From: Enterobacter sp. kpr-6
GTDB lineage: Bacteria > Pseudomonadota > Gammaproteobacteria > Enterobacterales > Enterobacteriaceae
Length of the DNA stretch: 64,000 nucleotides
NCBI RefSeq assembly: GCF_900116015.1
Contig: NZ_FOYH01000003.1
Coordinates: 248,001 to 312,000, forward strand
Reading direction: 5' to 3'
The stretch's first letter is position 1. Each line of letters starts with the position of its first letter. The translations under genes were made by a program, and so were the position numbers. The notes below the pieces were generated by a model. That model was not told the origin of the DNA, searched no databases, and worked only from the letters and a program-made list of their open reading frames with translations. Of the stretch, positions 1 to 6,741 are shown piece by piece.

Positions 1-2
1 TG

Positions 3-779
3 GCCTTCTCGATGGGACTCTACATCAGCGGGAACTCTATTGGCGGGATGAGCGGTCGCCTGCTCAGCGGCGTGTTTACCGACTTTTTCAACTGGCGCAT
101 TGCGCTGGCGGTGATCGGCTGTTTTGCGCTGGCCGCAGCGCTGATGTTCTGGAAGATCCTGCCCGCGTCGCGCCATTTTCGCCCGTCGTCGCTGCGCCCG
201 AAATCGCTGATGATCAACTTCCGCCTGCACTGGCGCGACCGGGGACTGCCGCTGCTCTTTGCCGAAGGGTTCCTGCTGATGGGCGCGTTTGTGACGCTGT
301 TTAATTACATCGGCTACCGCCTGATGCTGTCGCCGTGGCATCTGAGCCAGGCGGTGGTTGGCCTGCTGTCGGTGGCTTACCTGACCGGTACCTGGAGTTC
401 ACCGAAAGCGGGCGCGATGACCGCACGGTTCGGGCGCGGGCCGGTGATGATGGTGTCGACCGGCATCATGCTGGCGGGCCTGCTGCTGACGCTGCTCTCG
501 CCCCTGGCGGTGATCTTCGCGGGCATGCTGCTGTTCTCTGCCGGGTTCTTTGCCGCGCACTCGGTCGCCAGTAGCTGGATTGGTCCCCGCGCTCGCCGCG
601 CCAAAGGCCAGGCCTCGTCGCTTTATCTTTTTAGCTATTATCTGGGATCGAGTTTCGCGGGTACGCTGGGGGGCGTGTTCTGGCATCAGTATGGCTGGAA
701 TGGCGTGAGCGGGTTTATTGCGCTTATGTTGCTCGCTGCGCTGCTTGTCGGGCGCTGTTTACATCATCGCTTGCGCTAA
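3..779 (+). CDS. ynfM: MFS transporter YnfM, C-terminal part (5' end outside window)
   Basis: The reading frame is already open at the window edge, so this is the last ~258 residues of a major facilitator superfamily permease of about 410-420 residues. Several hydrophobic helices are visible, and the sequence closely follows E. coli YnfM, for example the stretch LFNYIGYRLMLSPW and the conserved AHSVASSWIGPRA. YnfM is an inner-membrane, proton-driven exporter in the arabinose/drug efflux branch; its substrate is not firmly established. The downstream neighbours asr-ydgU-ydgD match K-12 order, although an M32 carboxypeptidase gene is inserted between. A strong intrinsic terminator follows the stop codon immediately. 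Identification is sure; function is known only at family level. Confidence 0.93.
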   Translation, partial: AFSMGLYISGNSIGGMSGRLLSGVFTDFFNWRIALAVIGCFALAAALMFWKILPASRHFRPSSLRPKSLMINFRLHWRDRGLPLLFAEGFLLMGAFVTLFNYIGYRLMLSPWHLSQAVVGLLSVAYLTGTWSSPKAGAMTARFGRGPVMMVSTGIMLAGLLLTLLSPLAVIFAGMLLFSAGFFAAHSVASSWIGPRARRAKGQASSLYLFSYYLGSSFAGTLGGVFWHQYGWNGVSGFIALMLLAALLVGRCLHHRLR

Positions 780-780
780 C

Positions 781-812
781 AAAAACCCCGCCAGCTGGCG
801 GGGTTTTTGTTT
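781..812 (+). terminator. Rho-independent terminator after ynfM
   Basis: AAAAACCCCGCCAG (781-794) and CTGGCGGGGTTTTT (795-808) form a perfect inverted repeat followed by T residues. The A-run on the left means it could also work leftward for the small minus-strand ORF at 825-920. Confidence 0.9.
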
Positions 813-824
813 AATGGGATCGTG

Positions 825-920
825 TTACGAAAACAAGCCTGTCAGCGATGATGCGCCCATTATCTCACGGACTGCATCCAGTGCCATCAGTGCAAATATC
901 ACCCAGATAAATGGATTCAT
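825..920 (-). CDS. Possible 31-residue membrane microprotein
   Basis: An ATG at 920-918 opens a 31-codon frame reading MNPFIWVIFALMALDAVREI and ending ...GLFS. It has one hydrophobic segment (about residues 3-15) followed by a short polar tail, the usual form of small single-pass inner-membrane proteins. It ends just before the bidirectional hairpin at 781-808, a plausible terminator for it. The Shine-Dalgarno region is weak, only AAGATAA some distance upstream. I do not recognise a family. Conservation of the frame in related genomes would decide whether it is real. Confidence 0.35.
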   Translation of the reverse strand: MNPFIWVIFALMALDAVREIMGASSLTGLFS

Positions 921-1088
921 AGTGAAAGTTATCTTATGTTGTTGCGTAATATGAACTTTATGCATTATGCCATAGTATTAGTCGCATGAATGAAAATACG
1001 ACAAATGATTGATGGCAATCAACTTAAGCGTTCAATATTTCTTCAATCAGCGTCGTTACGCTGCGTTCCCCGGATGACACGAGGCAGT

Positions 1089-2573
1089 ATGGAAAACAAA
1101 AACTATCAGCAACTCACCCGCATATTCACACGTCTCTCCCGCTTCTCCCACCTATCCTCTATCGCCAGCTGGGACGCTTTTGCGATGATGCCCCCCGGCG
1201 GGAGCGCGGCCCGTGGCGAAGCGCTGGCCGAACTGAGCGTGCTTCAGCACCAGATCCTGACGGATAAGCAGGTCGCGCAGTGGATCGCGGGTGCAGAACA
1301 GGAAGCGTTGAATGATGTTGAGCAGGCCAATCTGCGTGAAATGACCCGCCACTATCAGCAGGCGGCGCTTCTGCCGGAGTCGCTGGTGGAAGCCAAATCG
1401 CTGGCGGGTAGTAAGTGCGAACACGCCTGGCGCACGCAGCGCCCGGCAAACGACTGGGCTGGCTTTTCGGCCAATCTCAAAGAGGTGGTGAAAGTCAGCC
1501 GCGAAGAAGCAAAACTGCGCGCCGAGGCCAAAGGCTGCACGCCTTACGATGCACTGCTCGATATTTTTGAGCCGGACATGACCAGCGCGCAGCTTGATGT
1601 GCTGTTTGCCGATCTGAAATCGTGGCTGCCCGATCTGCTCCAGCAGGTCGTGGAGAAGCAGACGCGCACGCCGCTGATTGCCCCGACCGGGCCGTTCCCG
1701 ATTGCAACTCAGCGCGAGCTGGGGCTGGAAACCATGGCGCAACTGGGCTTTGATTTTAACGCGGGCCGACTCGACGTCAGCGCGCATCCGTTCTGTGGCG
1801 GTGTGCCGGAAGACGTGCGCATTACTACCCGCTACGACGAGCAGGAGCTGTTAAGCGCGCTGTTTGGTGTGGTGCATGAAACCGGCCATGCGCGCTATGA
1901 GCAAAATCTGCCGCGCAACTGGCTGGGTCAGCCCATCGCGCTGGCGCGCTCCACCGCCATTCATGAATCTCAAAGCCTGTTTTTCGAAATGCAGCTTGGG
2001 CGCAGTAACGCATTCTTAAAACGCTTGCTGCCGTCGGTAGTGGCGCGCTTTGGCGATCAGCCTGCATTTAGCGAAGAGAACTTTATTGCCTGGAACCAGC
2101 GCGTGAAGCCGGGCTTTATCCGCGTCGATGCCGATGAAGTCAGCTACCCGGCGCACGTGGTGCTGCGCTACGAAATCGAGCGCGCGCTGATTAACGGTGA
2201 GATTGAGGTGGACGATATTCCGGCGCTGTGGAATGAAAAAATGCAGAGCTGGCTGGGGCTGTCGACGGAGGGTAACTACCGCAACGGCTGTATGCAGGAT
2301 ATTCACTGGACGGACGGCGGCTTCGGCTATTTCCCGTCCTACACGCTGGGCGCGATGTACGCTGCGCAGTTGTTCCATGCGGCGCGTACTGCCCTGCCGG
2401 ATCTGGATAACGCCATTGCCCAGGGTGATTTCAGCGCCCTGTTCGACTGGCTGCGCCAGAATATCTGGCAGCACGGCAGCCGGTTTACCACCGCACAGTT
2501 GATTGAAAGTGCGACTGGTGAGGGGCTGGACAGCAAGTATTTCAGGGCGCATTTGACGGCGAGATATTTATAA
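1089..2573 (+). CDS. M32-family metallocarboxypeptidase (thermostable carboxypeptidase 1 type)
   Basis: A 494-residue protein with the M32 zinc motif HExxH as VVHETGHARYEQ in its middle, and the family's IHESQSLFFE segment downstream, which supplies further zinc-site residues. The length fits the M32 family (about 500). These cytosolic enzymes remove C-terminal residues from peptides using a divalent metal. The start at ATG 1089 is preferred over the 5'-extended frame from 990 because it has GAGG just upstream and begins with the expected MENKNYQQL N-terminus; the extension looks like untranslated DNA. It lies between ynfM and asr, where K-12 has no gene, so it is an accessory insertion. A composite inverted repeat follows it. 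Confidence 0.9.
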   Translation: MENKNYQQLTRIFTRLSRFSHLSSIASWDAFAMMPPGGSAARGEALAELSVLQHQILTDKQVAQWIAGAEQEALNDVEQANLREMTRHYQQAALLPESLVEAKSLAGSKCEHAWRTQRPANDWAGFSANLKEVVKVSREEAKLRAEAKGCTPYDALLDIFEPDMTSAQLDVLFADLKSWLPDLLQQVVEKQTRTPLIAPTGPFPIATQRELGLETMAQLGFDFNAGRLDVSAHPFCGGVPEDVRITTRYDEQELLSALFGVVHETGHARYEQNLPRNWLGQPIALARSTAIHESQSLFFEMQLGRSNAFLKRLLPSVVARFGDQPAFSEENFIAWNQRVKPGFIRVDADEVSYPAHVVLRYEIERALINGEIEVDDIPALWNEKMQSWLGLSTEGNYRNGCMQDIHWTDGGFGYFPSYTLGAMYAAQLFHAARTALPDLDNAIAQGDFSALFDWLRQNIWQHGSRFTTAQLIESATGEGLDSKYFRAHLTARYL

Positions 2574-2587
2574 GTTTAGCCCGCAAA

Positions 2588-2725
2588 CCCCTCACCCCGA
2601 CCCTCTCCCTAAGGGAGAGGGAGAAAGTCAAAATCCCCTCACCCCGGCTCTCTACGCTGTGGTGAGGGGGAAAAGCGGGCACGAGACGGCTCCCTCTCCC
2701 TGTGGGAGAGGGTTGGGGTGAGGGG
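2588..2725. repeat. Composite CCTCACCCC/GGGAGAGGG inverted repeat
   Basis: The left arm starts at 2588 with CCCCTCACCCCGACCCTCTC. The right arm ending at 2725 is its near-perfect inverse, GAGGGTTGGGGTGAGGGG. Each arm carries an internal small hairpin (CCCTCTCCCTAAGGGAGAGGG at left, CTCCCTCTCCCTGTGGGAG at right), and a central copy of CCCCTCACCCC lies at about 2636. This is the style of dispersed palindromic intergenic repeats seen in many gamma-proteobacterial genomes. No coding potential is seen. Confidence 0.8.
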
Positions 2726-2739
2726 TAAATCCTCGTTTG

Positions 2740-2753
2740 TACAAACCGTTACA
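2740..2753 (+). promoter_or_regulatory. Candidate RstA box upstream of asr
   Basis: TACAAACCGTTACA matches the published RstA consensus TACATNTNGTTACA at ten of twelve defined positions. A plausible -10 element TATAGT lies at 2796-2801. asr is a known RstA-activated acid-shock gene in E. coli, and rstAB itself lies at 21248-23265. The box is somewhat farther upstream of the -10 than a classical activator site, so the exact promoter is uncertain. Confidence 0.55.
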
Positions 2754-2856
2754 CGCCGATACCAATCACTCACGGAAGCCCCGGATGGCGCACGATATAG
2801 TGCATTCAACGGCCCCGCAGTGGGGTTGAATGAAAAACCAATTCGAGGATATCAGA

Positions 2857-3177
2857 ATGAAAAAAGTATTAGCTCTGGTTGTTGCCGCTGCTATGGGTCT
2901 CTCTTCTGCTGCGTTTGCTGCTGACGCGGTTACCACTACCGCTGCACCGGCTGCGACCACTGCACAGGCTTCTGCTCCGGCGGCCACCAAAGTCGCTCCG
3001 GCTAAGCACAAAAAACACAAGAAAGCCGTTGAACAGAAAGCGCAGGCTGCGAAAAAGCACCACAAAAAAGCCGCCGCAGCAAAACCTGCCGTTGAGCAGA
3101 AAGCGCAGGCTGCCAAGAAACACAAAAAACATGTAAAACATGAAGCCGCTAAACCGGCTGCACAACCTGCCGCTTAA
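2857..3177 (+). CDS. asr: Acid shock protein Asr precursor
   Basis: A 106-residue, very basic, low-complexity protein. Residues 1-21 are a typical signal peptide ending in SSAAFA before ADAVTT. The mature part is rich in Ala, Lys, His and Gln, with two copies of the [12 protein letters not shown] unit, each followed by Lys/His clusters. This is the hallmark of enterobacterial Asr, a periplasmic, intrinsically disordered protein strongly induced by low external pH. ATG 2857 follows a GAGGAT ribosome-binding site and gives the signal peptide directly; the longer frame from 2830 would hide it. A candidate RstA box lies upstream and a strong terminator follows. E. coli Asr is 102 residues, so length agrees. 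Confidence 0.95.
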   Translation: MKKVLALVVAAAMGLSSAAFAADAVTTTAAPAATTAQASAPAATKVAPAKHKKHKKAVEQKAQAAKKHHKKAAAAKPAVEQKAQAAKKHKKHVKHEAAKPAAQPAA

Positions 3178-3201
3178 GATCCACCCGGCACGTTTCTGAC
3201 C

Positions 3202-3234
3202 CGGCGCTTACCTCAGGGCTAAGCGCCGTTTTTT
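3202..3234 (+). terminator. Terminator after asr
   Basis: CGGCGCTTA (3202-3210) pairs with TAAGCGCCG (3220-3228), followed by six T residues. ydgU begins just downstream, so it is made by read-through or from its own promoter. Confidence 0.9.
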
Positions 3235-3247
3235 ATCCGGAGGGCGT

Positions 3248-3331
3248 ATGCTGCGGCGTTACCGTTTTGAGCTAATTCTGATTACGCTTATTTTGTGCGC
3301 GCTGGTTGCCATCCGTTTTTATTTTTCCTGA
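3248..3331 (+). CDS. ydgU: Small membrane protein YdgU
   Basis: A 27-codon frame starting at ATG 3248 and ending at TGA 3329-3331, reading MLRRYRFELILITLILCALV and ending ...RFYFS. A basic N-terminus precedes one hydrophobic helix, giving a single-pass inner-membrane peptide. GGAGGG lies upstream at a proper distance. Position between asr and ydgD and length equal E. coli YdgU, a 27-residue small protein encoded next to asr. Function is unknown; a link to acid stress is inferred only from the neighbour. Confidence 0.82.
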   Translation: MLRRYRFELILITLILCALVAIRFYFS

Positions 3332-3438
3332 ATGTAGTACGCTGATTTTATTCCCACTTTCTGCTGACCCCGACTATAGTTAGACGTAATTCCAGGGCTT
3401 CACGTTCAAATAATCATAATTCCCTGCCAGAGAGTGCT

Positions 3439-4260
3439 ATGCGTAAAACCGCCATAATAATACTGGGATCGTTGTGTTTGTTTTCTTTGTACGGACATGC
3501 AGATGACGGCGATGAAGACACCACTGACGCCCAGGAAATAAAGACGCTTTTTTTTGGTCATGACGACCGCACGCGTGTCAGCACCCCAACGCTTGCGCCG
3601 TGGGACGCTATCGGGCAACTGGAAACCGCCAGCGGTAACCTGTGCACCGCCACCCTCATCTCTCCACATCTCGCCCTTACTGCCGGTCACTGTCTGTTGA
3701 CTCCGCCGCGCGGCAAGCCGGATAAGGCCATCGCGCTGCGCTTTGTGGCGCAAAAAGGCATCTGGCGCTATGAAATTCACGGTATTGAAGGCCGGGTGGA
3801 ACCCTCGCTGGGTCGCCGCCTGAAGCCCGATGGCGAAGGGTGGATTGTGCCCCCTGCCGCCGCGCCGTGGGATTTTGGGCTGATTGTGTTGCGTTACCCG
3901 CCGTCCGGGATCACCCCCCTGCCACTGTTTGATGGCGATCGCGATGCCCTGACCGCTGCGCTGAAAGCAAGCGAGCGCAAAGTGACGCAGTCCGGCTATT
4001 CGCAGGATCATCTTGATGCCTTATACAGCCATCATGACTGTATCGTGACAGGCTGGGCGCAGGATACGGTACTGTCTCACCAGTGTGATACCCTGCCCGG
4101 CGACAGCGGGTCGCCGTTAATGTTGCACACAGATAAAGGCTGGCAGCTCATCGCGGTACAAAGCTCCGCACCGGCGGCGAAAGATCGCTGGCGTGCGGAT
4201 AACCGTGCCATAGCGGTAACGGGTTTTCGCGATAAGCTCGAAGCGCTGGTGAAGAAATAA
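3439..4260 (+). CDS. ydgD: Trypsin-like serine protease YdgD (S1 family), secreted
   Basis: A 273-residue protein, the same length as E. coli YdgD. Residues 1-21 form a signal peptide, so the enzyme should be periplasmic. The chymotrypsin-fold catalytic triad is visible: His in ALTAGHC, Asp in PWDFGLIVL and Ser in PGDSGSPL. The natural substrate is unknown. The start follows an AGAGAG ribosome-binding site. Order asr-ydgU-ydgD is conserved with K-12, but the K-12 right-hand neighbours (mdtI, mdtJ, tqsA) are absent and replaced by the accessory block starting at 4303. Confidence 0.92.
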   Translation: MRKTAIIILGSLCLFSLYGHADDGDEDTTDAQEIKTLFFGHDDRTRVSTPTLAPWDAIGQLETASGNLCTATLISPHLALTAGHCLLTPPRGKPDKAIALRFVAQKGIWRYEIHGIEGRVEPSLGRRLKPDGEGWIVPPAAAPWDFGLIVLRYPPSGITPLPLFDGDRDALTAALKASERKVTQSGYSQDHLDALYSHHDCIVTGWAQDTVLSHQCDTLPGDSGSPLMLHTDKGWQLIAVQSSAPAAKDRWRADNRAIAVTGFRDKLEALVKK

Positions 4261-4268
4261 CAGCAGGC

Positions 4269-4296
4269 GCGGCTGCCCACCTTTGCAGGCAGCCGC
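4269..4296. terminator. Hairpin between convergent ydgD and small minus-strand gene
   Basis: GCGGCTGCC (4269-4277) pairs perfectly with GGCAGCCGC (4288-4296) around a 10-base loop. No long T-run follows on either strand, so it may be a transcript-end hairpin or a REP-like element rather than a strong terminator. Confidence 0.5.
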
Positions 4297-4302
4297 TGGC
4301 GA

Positions 4303-4446
4303 TTAACTCGCTTTGAAAGGATCTTTGCGGTCGTCCTGGCTGTCATCCGGTTTGCGCGGAATTTCGCCCTGTTTCGCCGGGTTATCTTTTACCGGCTTAG
4401 GTTCTTCCTGTGCGAACAGGAATTGTCGTGTATTCAGCATATCCAT
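4303..4446 (-). CDS. Small hydrophilic protein, unknown function
   Basis: A 47-codon minus-strand frame from ATG 4446 to TAA 4305-4303, reading MDMLNTRQFLFAQEEPKPVK and then a run rich in Pro, Asp, Lys and Arg (KPDDSQDDRKDPFKAS). A good Shine-Dalgarno (GAGGAG) sits eight bases upstream. The protein is highly charged, probably disordered and cytosolic, with no membrane segment or signal peptide. I do not recognise a family. The strong ribosome-binding site and clean end next to the ydgD hairpin support a real gene. Confidence 0.6.
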   Translation of the reverse strand: MDMLNTRQFLFAQEEPKPVKDNPAKQGEIPRKPDDSQDDRKDPFKAS

Positions 4447-4484
4447 CAGGCATTCTCCTCAGTTTATTACTCGCAAATTAGTAC

Positions 4485-4910
4485 TCACCCTGCATTAAGG
4501 GATTCGGAACGACGACGATGCGGACGAATTATAGTGTAGTGATTTTCTACAAACTTATAGCCGTCAATGCGCATCTTATCGTCACCGTGACGCGTCCATA
4601 AACCGCTCAGTGCATTCCAGATTAAGACCTCTTCACCCTGTGGTGTATTAACGATATATTCTCCACTTTTCAAATAACCACAGGAAAGCGTAATTCGTCG
4701 GACGCTATGTGTTTGCAGTCGGTATTCAATTTTACGAAACCCCGTCGGAACGGAGCGGTAAATACAATACGGAAGGTGGGTGATTTTTAAATCCCCAAGC
4801 TCGGCGACAATATCACCGTCGCGCAAAAGTACGACATCATTTAAATATAGCGGCGAGCTAAGACTTCCTTCGTTACGTGGATATTCAACCTTGAAGTAGA
4901 CAAAATTCAT
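4485..4910 (-). CDS. Unknown 141-residue protein
   Basis: A minus-strand gene starting at ATG 4910 (MNFVYFKVEYPRNEG), chosen over the ATG at 4934 because GGGGAG lies five bases upstream. The protein is of mixed alpha/beta composition without signal peptide or membrane helices, has several aromatic-rich segments (HLPYCIYRSVPTGFRKIEY, LSGLWTRHG) and ends in a basic tail PHRRRSES. It is not a family I recognise. It lies in a stretch noticeably more AT-rich than the flanking core genes and shares strand with the small genes on either side, suggesting an acquired accessory cluster. Confidence 0.65.
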   Translation of the reverse strand: MNFVYFKVEYPRNEGSLSSPLYLNDVVLLRDGDIVAELGDLKITHLPYCIYRSVPTGFRKIEYRLQTHSVRRITLSCGYLKSGEYIVNTPQGEEVLIWNALSGLWTRHGDDKMRIDGYKFVENHYTIIRPHRRRSESLNAG

Positions 4911-5111
4911 AAACTCCCCTGTATTACCGCGCATCGCTTGCTAATTTATTTATAGCGTAAACAGCGTTAATTTGGGGGGATTTCAGATTCCACTGAACAG
5001 GCAAATAGTGAACGTTAACAACGGCCCAGGCCGCGCAGAAAGGGGATTAAAGCAGGAAATGTTCCGCAGCAGAGCGTTATCGCTAACTGCTGCGGGGCAA
5101 GGTGGCGCGGT

Positions 5112-5351
5112 CTAGGCCACCTTATCTTCAACAGGCATTTCACATTCGCGCAGGCTGCGCTGCAAATCATAAATCAGGCTGCGAACCATCTCTGGTGACA
5201 GGCTGAAAAACTGCGAGTCAAACGTACTTGCACCGGGTGCATGGGAAGACGTGCTGTAACCAAACTTGACCACGACGTTATTATGATTTTCCACCGGACC
5301 GACCTGCCAGCCGACGACGGGAAATGCAGGAAACACGGGCTCATTGCTCAT
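5112..5351 (-). CDS. BssS-like small protein (biofilm regulator family, tentative)
   Basis: A 79-residue protein with a strong ribosome-binding site (AAGGAG) before ATG 5351. The segment FPVVGWQVGPVENHNNVVVK, followed by FFSLSPEMVRSLIYDLQRSL, resembles the layout of E. coli BssS (HPLVGWDISTVDSYDAL... then a helix after LTTDVARQF). BssS is a small cytosolic protein that modulates biofilm formation and signal response. The resemblance is by eye and moderate: the GW core and C-terminal helix are clear, the rest diverges. There is no signal peptide. The 460 bases upstream hold its promoter and that of the divergent dehydrogenase operon. Confidence 0.55.
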   Translation of the reverse strand: MSNEPVFPAFPVVGWQVGPVENHNNVVVKFGYSTSSHAPGASTFDSQFFSLSPEMVRSLIYDLQRSLRECEMPVEDKVA

Positions 5352-5811
5352 CCTAAATCTCCTTATAATTCAATGTTTACATGCAGTCATGTTCAAAATT
5401 ATGCGTACATCAAACAAAAATCCAGTCGCAACGCCATCGCATTTACGTGATATCAAAAAAACGTAAACGCTGAATCAAAAACCAGTGTCAGGAAATTCAG
5501 TTTAACGTAAGGGGATTGACACTCAAGCTATTTTTATAAGAAAGATCTCATTCAAGGAATATTCCTAATTAATTCGCCAGCGAAACGTTTCCGGGCGTTA
5601 AAAAAGTGGTATGCCGTAACCTAAACAGAACAATATTTATACATATCATTCAAAATGACACCTTTACTGCAATGTGCTTAGCAGAGTAATTCGTCGTGTT
5701 TCAACTTTCGCCGTAAAGTTTTTTAAATATAAATTGCCATTTTAAAAAATTTCGCACAGCCGTGATTTCGTGTCTACGGTTAATACGTGTTAACTAACCG
5801 AGACGGATATT
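5352..5811. other. AT-rich divergent intergenic region
   Basis: About 460 bases of AT-rich DNA between the divergent BssS-like and SDR genes. No credible ORF is seen. A sigma-S-like -10 region lies at 5773-5783 near the SDR start. No other operator could be identified. Confidence 0.6.
5773..5783 (+). promoter_or_regulatory. Sigma-S-like extended -10 element
   Basis: TCTACGGTTAA matches the sigma-S extended -10 consensus KCTAYRCTTAA at ten of eleven positions, about 30 bases upstream of the SDR start codon. It suggests stationary-phase/osmotic control of the SDR-GH15 pair. This is inferred from sequence only. Confidence 0.5.
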
Positions 5812-6696
5812 ATGACGAACCCTGAGCAAAAACTTCCTCACTTTCCGACCCCTCCGTTCCCGGAGCAGCCGCAACAGGCACCTGGTCTTGCTTCTGAAAT
5901 GAAGCCAATTCCCGATCATGGTGAAACCCGTTATGTGGGTTCAGGTCGTCTGGCGGGTAAAAAAGCACTGATTACCGGCGGCGATTCGGGTATTGGCCGC
6001 GCGGTGGCGATTGCCTATGCGCGTGAAGGCGCAGACGTGGCGATTAACTTCCTGCCACAGGAAGAATCGGACGCCGAGGCGGTAATCGCACTTATTAAAG
6101 CCGAAGGCCGTAACGCCGTTGCGCTGCCGGGCGATGTACGTTCCGAAACCTTCTGTCAGCAACTGGTGGTGGACGCGATGAATGCGCTGGGCGGGCTGGA
6201 TATTCTGGTCAACAACGCCGGGCGTCAGCAGTTCTGCGAATCCATTGAAGATCTGACGACGGAAGCGTTTGATGACACCTTCAAAACCAACGTTTATGCG
6301 CCGTTCTGGATCACTAAAGCCGCTGTGCCACACTTAAAGGAAGGGGCGGTGATTATTAACACCACATCGGTGCAGGCTTATCAGCCGAGCGACATCCTGC
6401 TCGACTATGCGCAGACTAAAGCCTGTAACGTGGCCTTTACCAAATCGCTGGCGAAGCAGCTGGGTAAAAAAGGTATCCGCGTAAATGCCGTGGCACCGGG
6501 TCCGTACTGGACGCCATTGCAGGCAAGCGGTGGTCAGCCGCAGGAAAAAGTGAAAGCGTTTGGTGAATCTGCTCCGCTGGGCCGTCCGGGTCAGCCGGTC
6601 GAAATTGCCCCTCTGTATGTGCTGTTTGCGTCCGATGAAAGCTCGTTTGCGTCAGGCCAGGTCTGGTGCTCTGACGGCGGTACCGGCACGTTGTAA
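5812..6696 (+). CDS. YghA-type short-chain dehydrogenase
   Basis: A 294-residue NAD(P)-dependent short-chain dehydrogenase of the YghA/general-stress branch. It has the family's characteristic N-terminal extension (residues 1-45, with KPIPDHGE...YVGSGRLAGK), the cofactor-binding GGDSGIGRAVA (about 57-67), NNAG in strand 4, a Ser in TTSVQAYQP and the catalytic YAQTK motif (Y...K). It is related to E. coli YghA and Bacillus stress dehydrogenases; the substrate is unknown, probably aldehyde or alcohol. The start has a GAGACGGAT ribosome-binding site. It lies 45 bases ahead of a GH15 hydrolase gene in the same direction, likely one operon, behind a sigma-S-like promoter. It is not the K-12 chromosomal context of yghA, so it may be a paralogue. 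Confidence 0.88.
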   Translation: MTNPEQKLPHFPTPPFPEQPQQAPGLASEMKPIPDHGETRYVGSGRLAGKKALITGGDSGIGRAVAIAYAREGADVAINFLPQEESDAEAVIALIKAEGRNAVALPGDVRSETFCQQLVVDAMNALGGLDILVNNAGRQQFCESIEDLTTEAFDDTFKTNVYAPFWITKAAVPHLKEGAVIINTTSVQAYQPSDILLDYAQTKACNVAFTKSLAKQLGKKGIRVNAVAPGPYWTPLQASGGQPQEKVKAFGESAPLGRPGQPVEIAPLYVLFASDESSFASGQVWCSDGGTGTL

Positions 6697-6741
6697 CACT
6701 GTGGCAGGCCCGTCCTGCCCTTTTATTTCCAGGACTTTCCC

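Larger units (their letters stand above)
780..1088. other. Intergenic region ynfM - M32 carboxypeptidase
   Basis: About 310 bases holding the ynfM terminator, the possible 31-codon minus-strand ORF, and an AT-rich stretch from about 920 to 1060 that presumably carries the carboxypeptidase promoter. I could not assign a specific promoter or operator. Confidence 0.5.

Noticed and set aside
4313-4498. 61-codon plus-strand ORF after ydgD
   Set aside because: Opposite the better supported 47-residue gene at 4303-4446, which has a strong ribosome-binding site.
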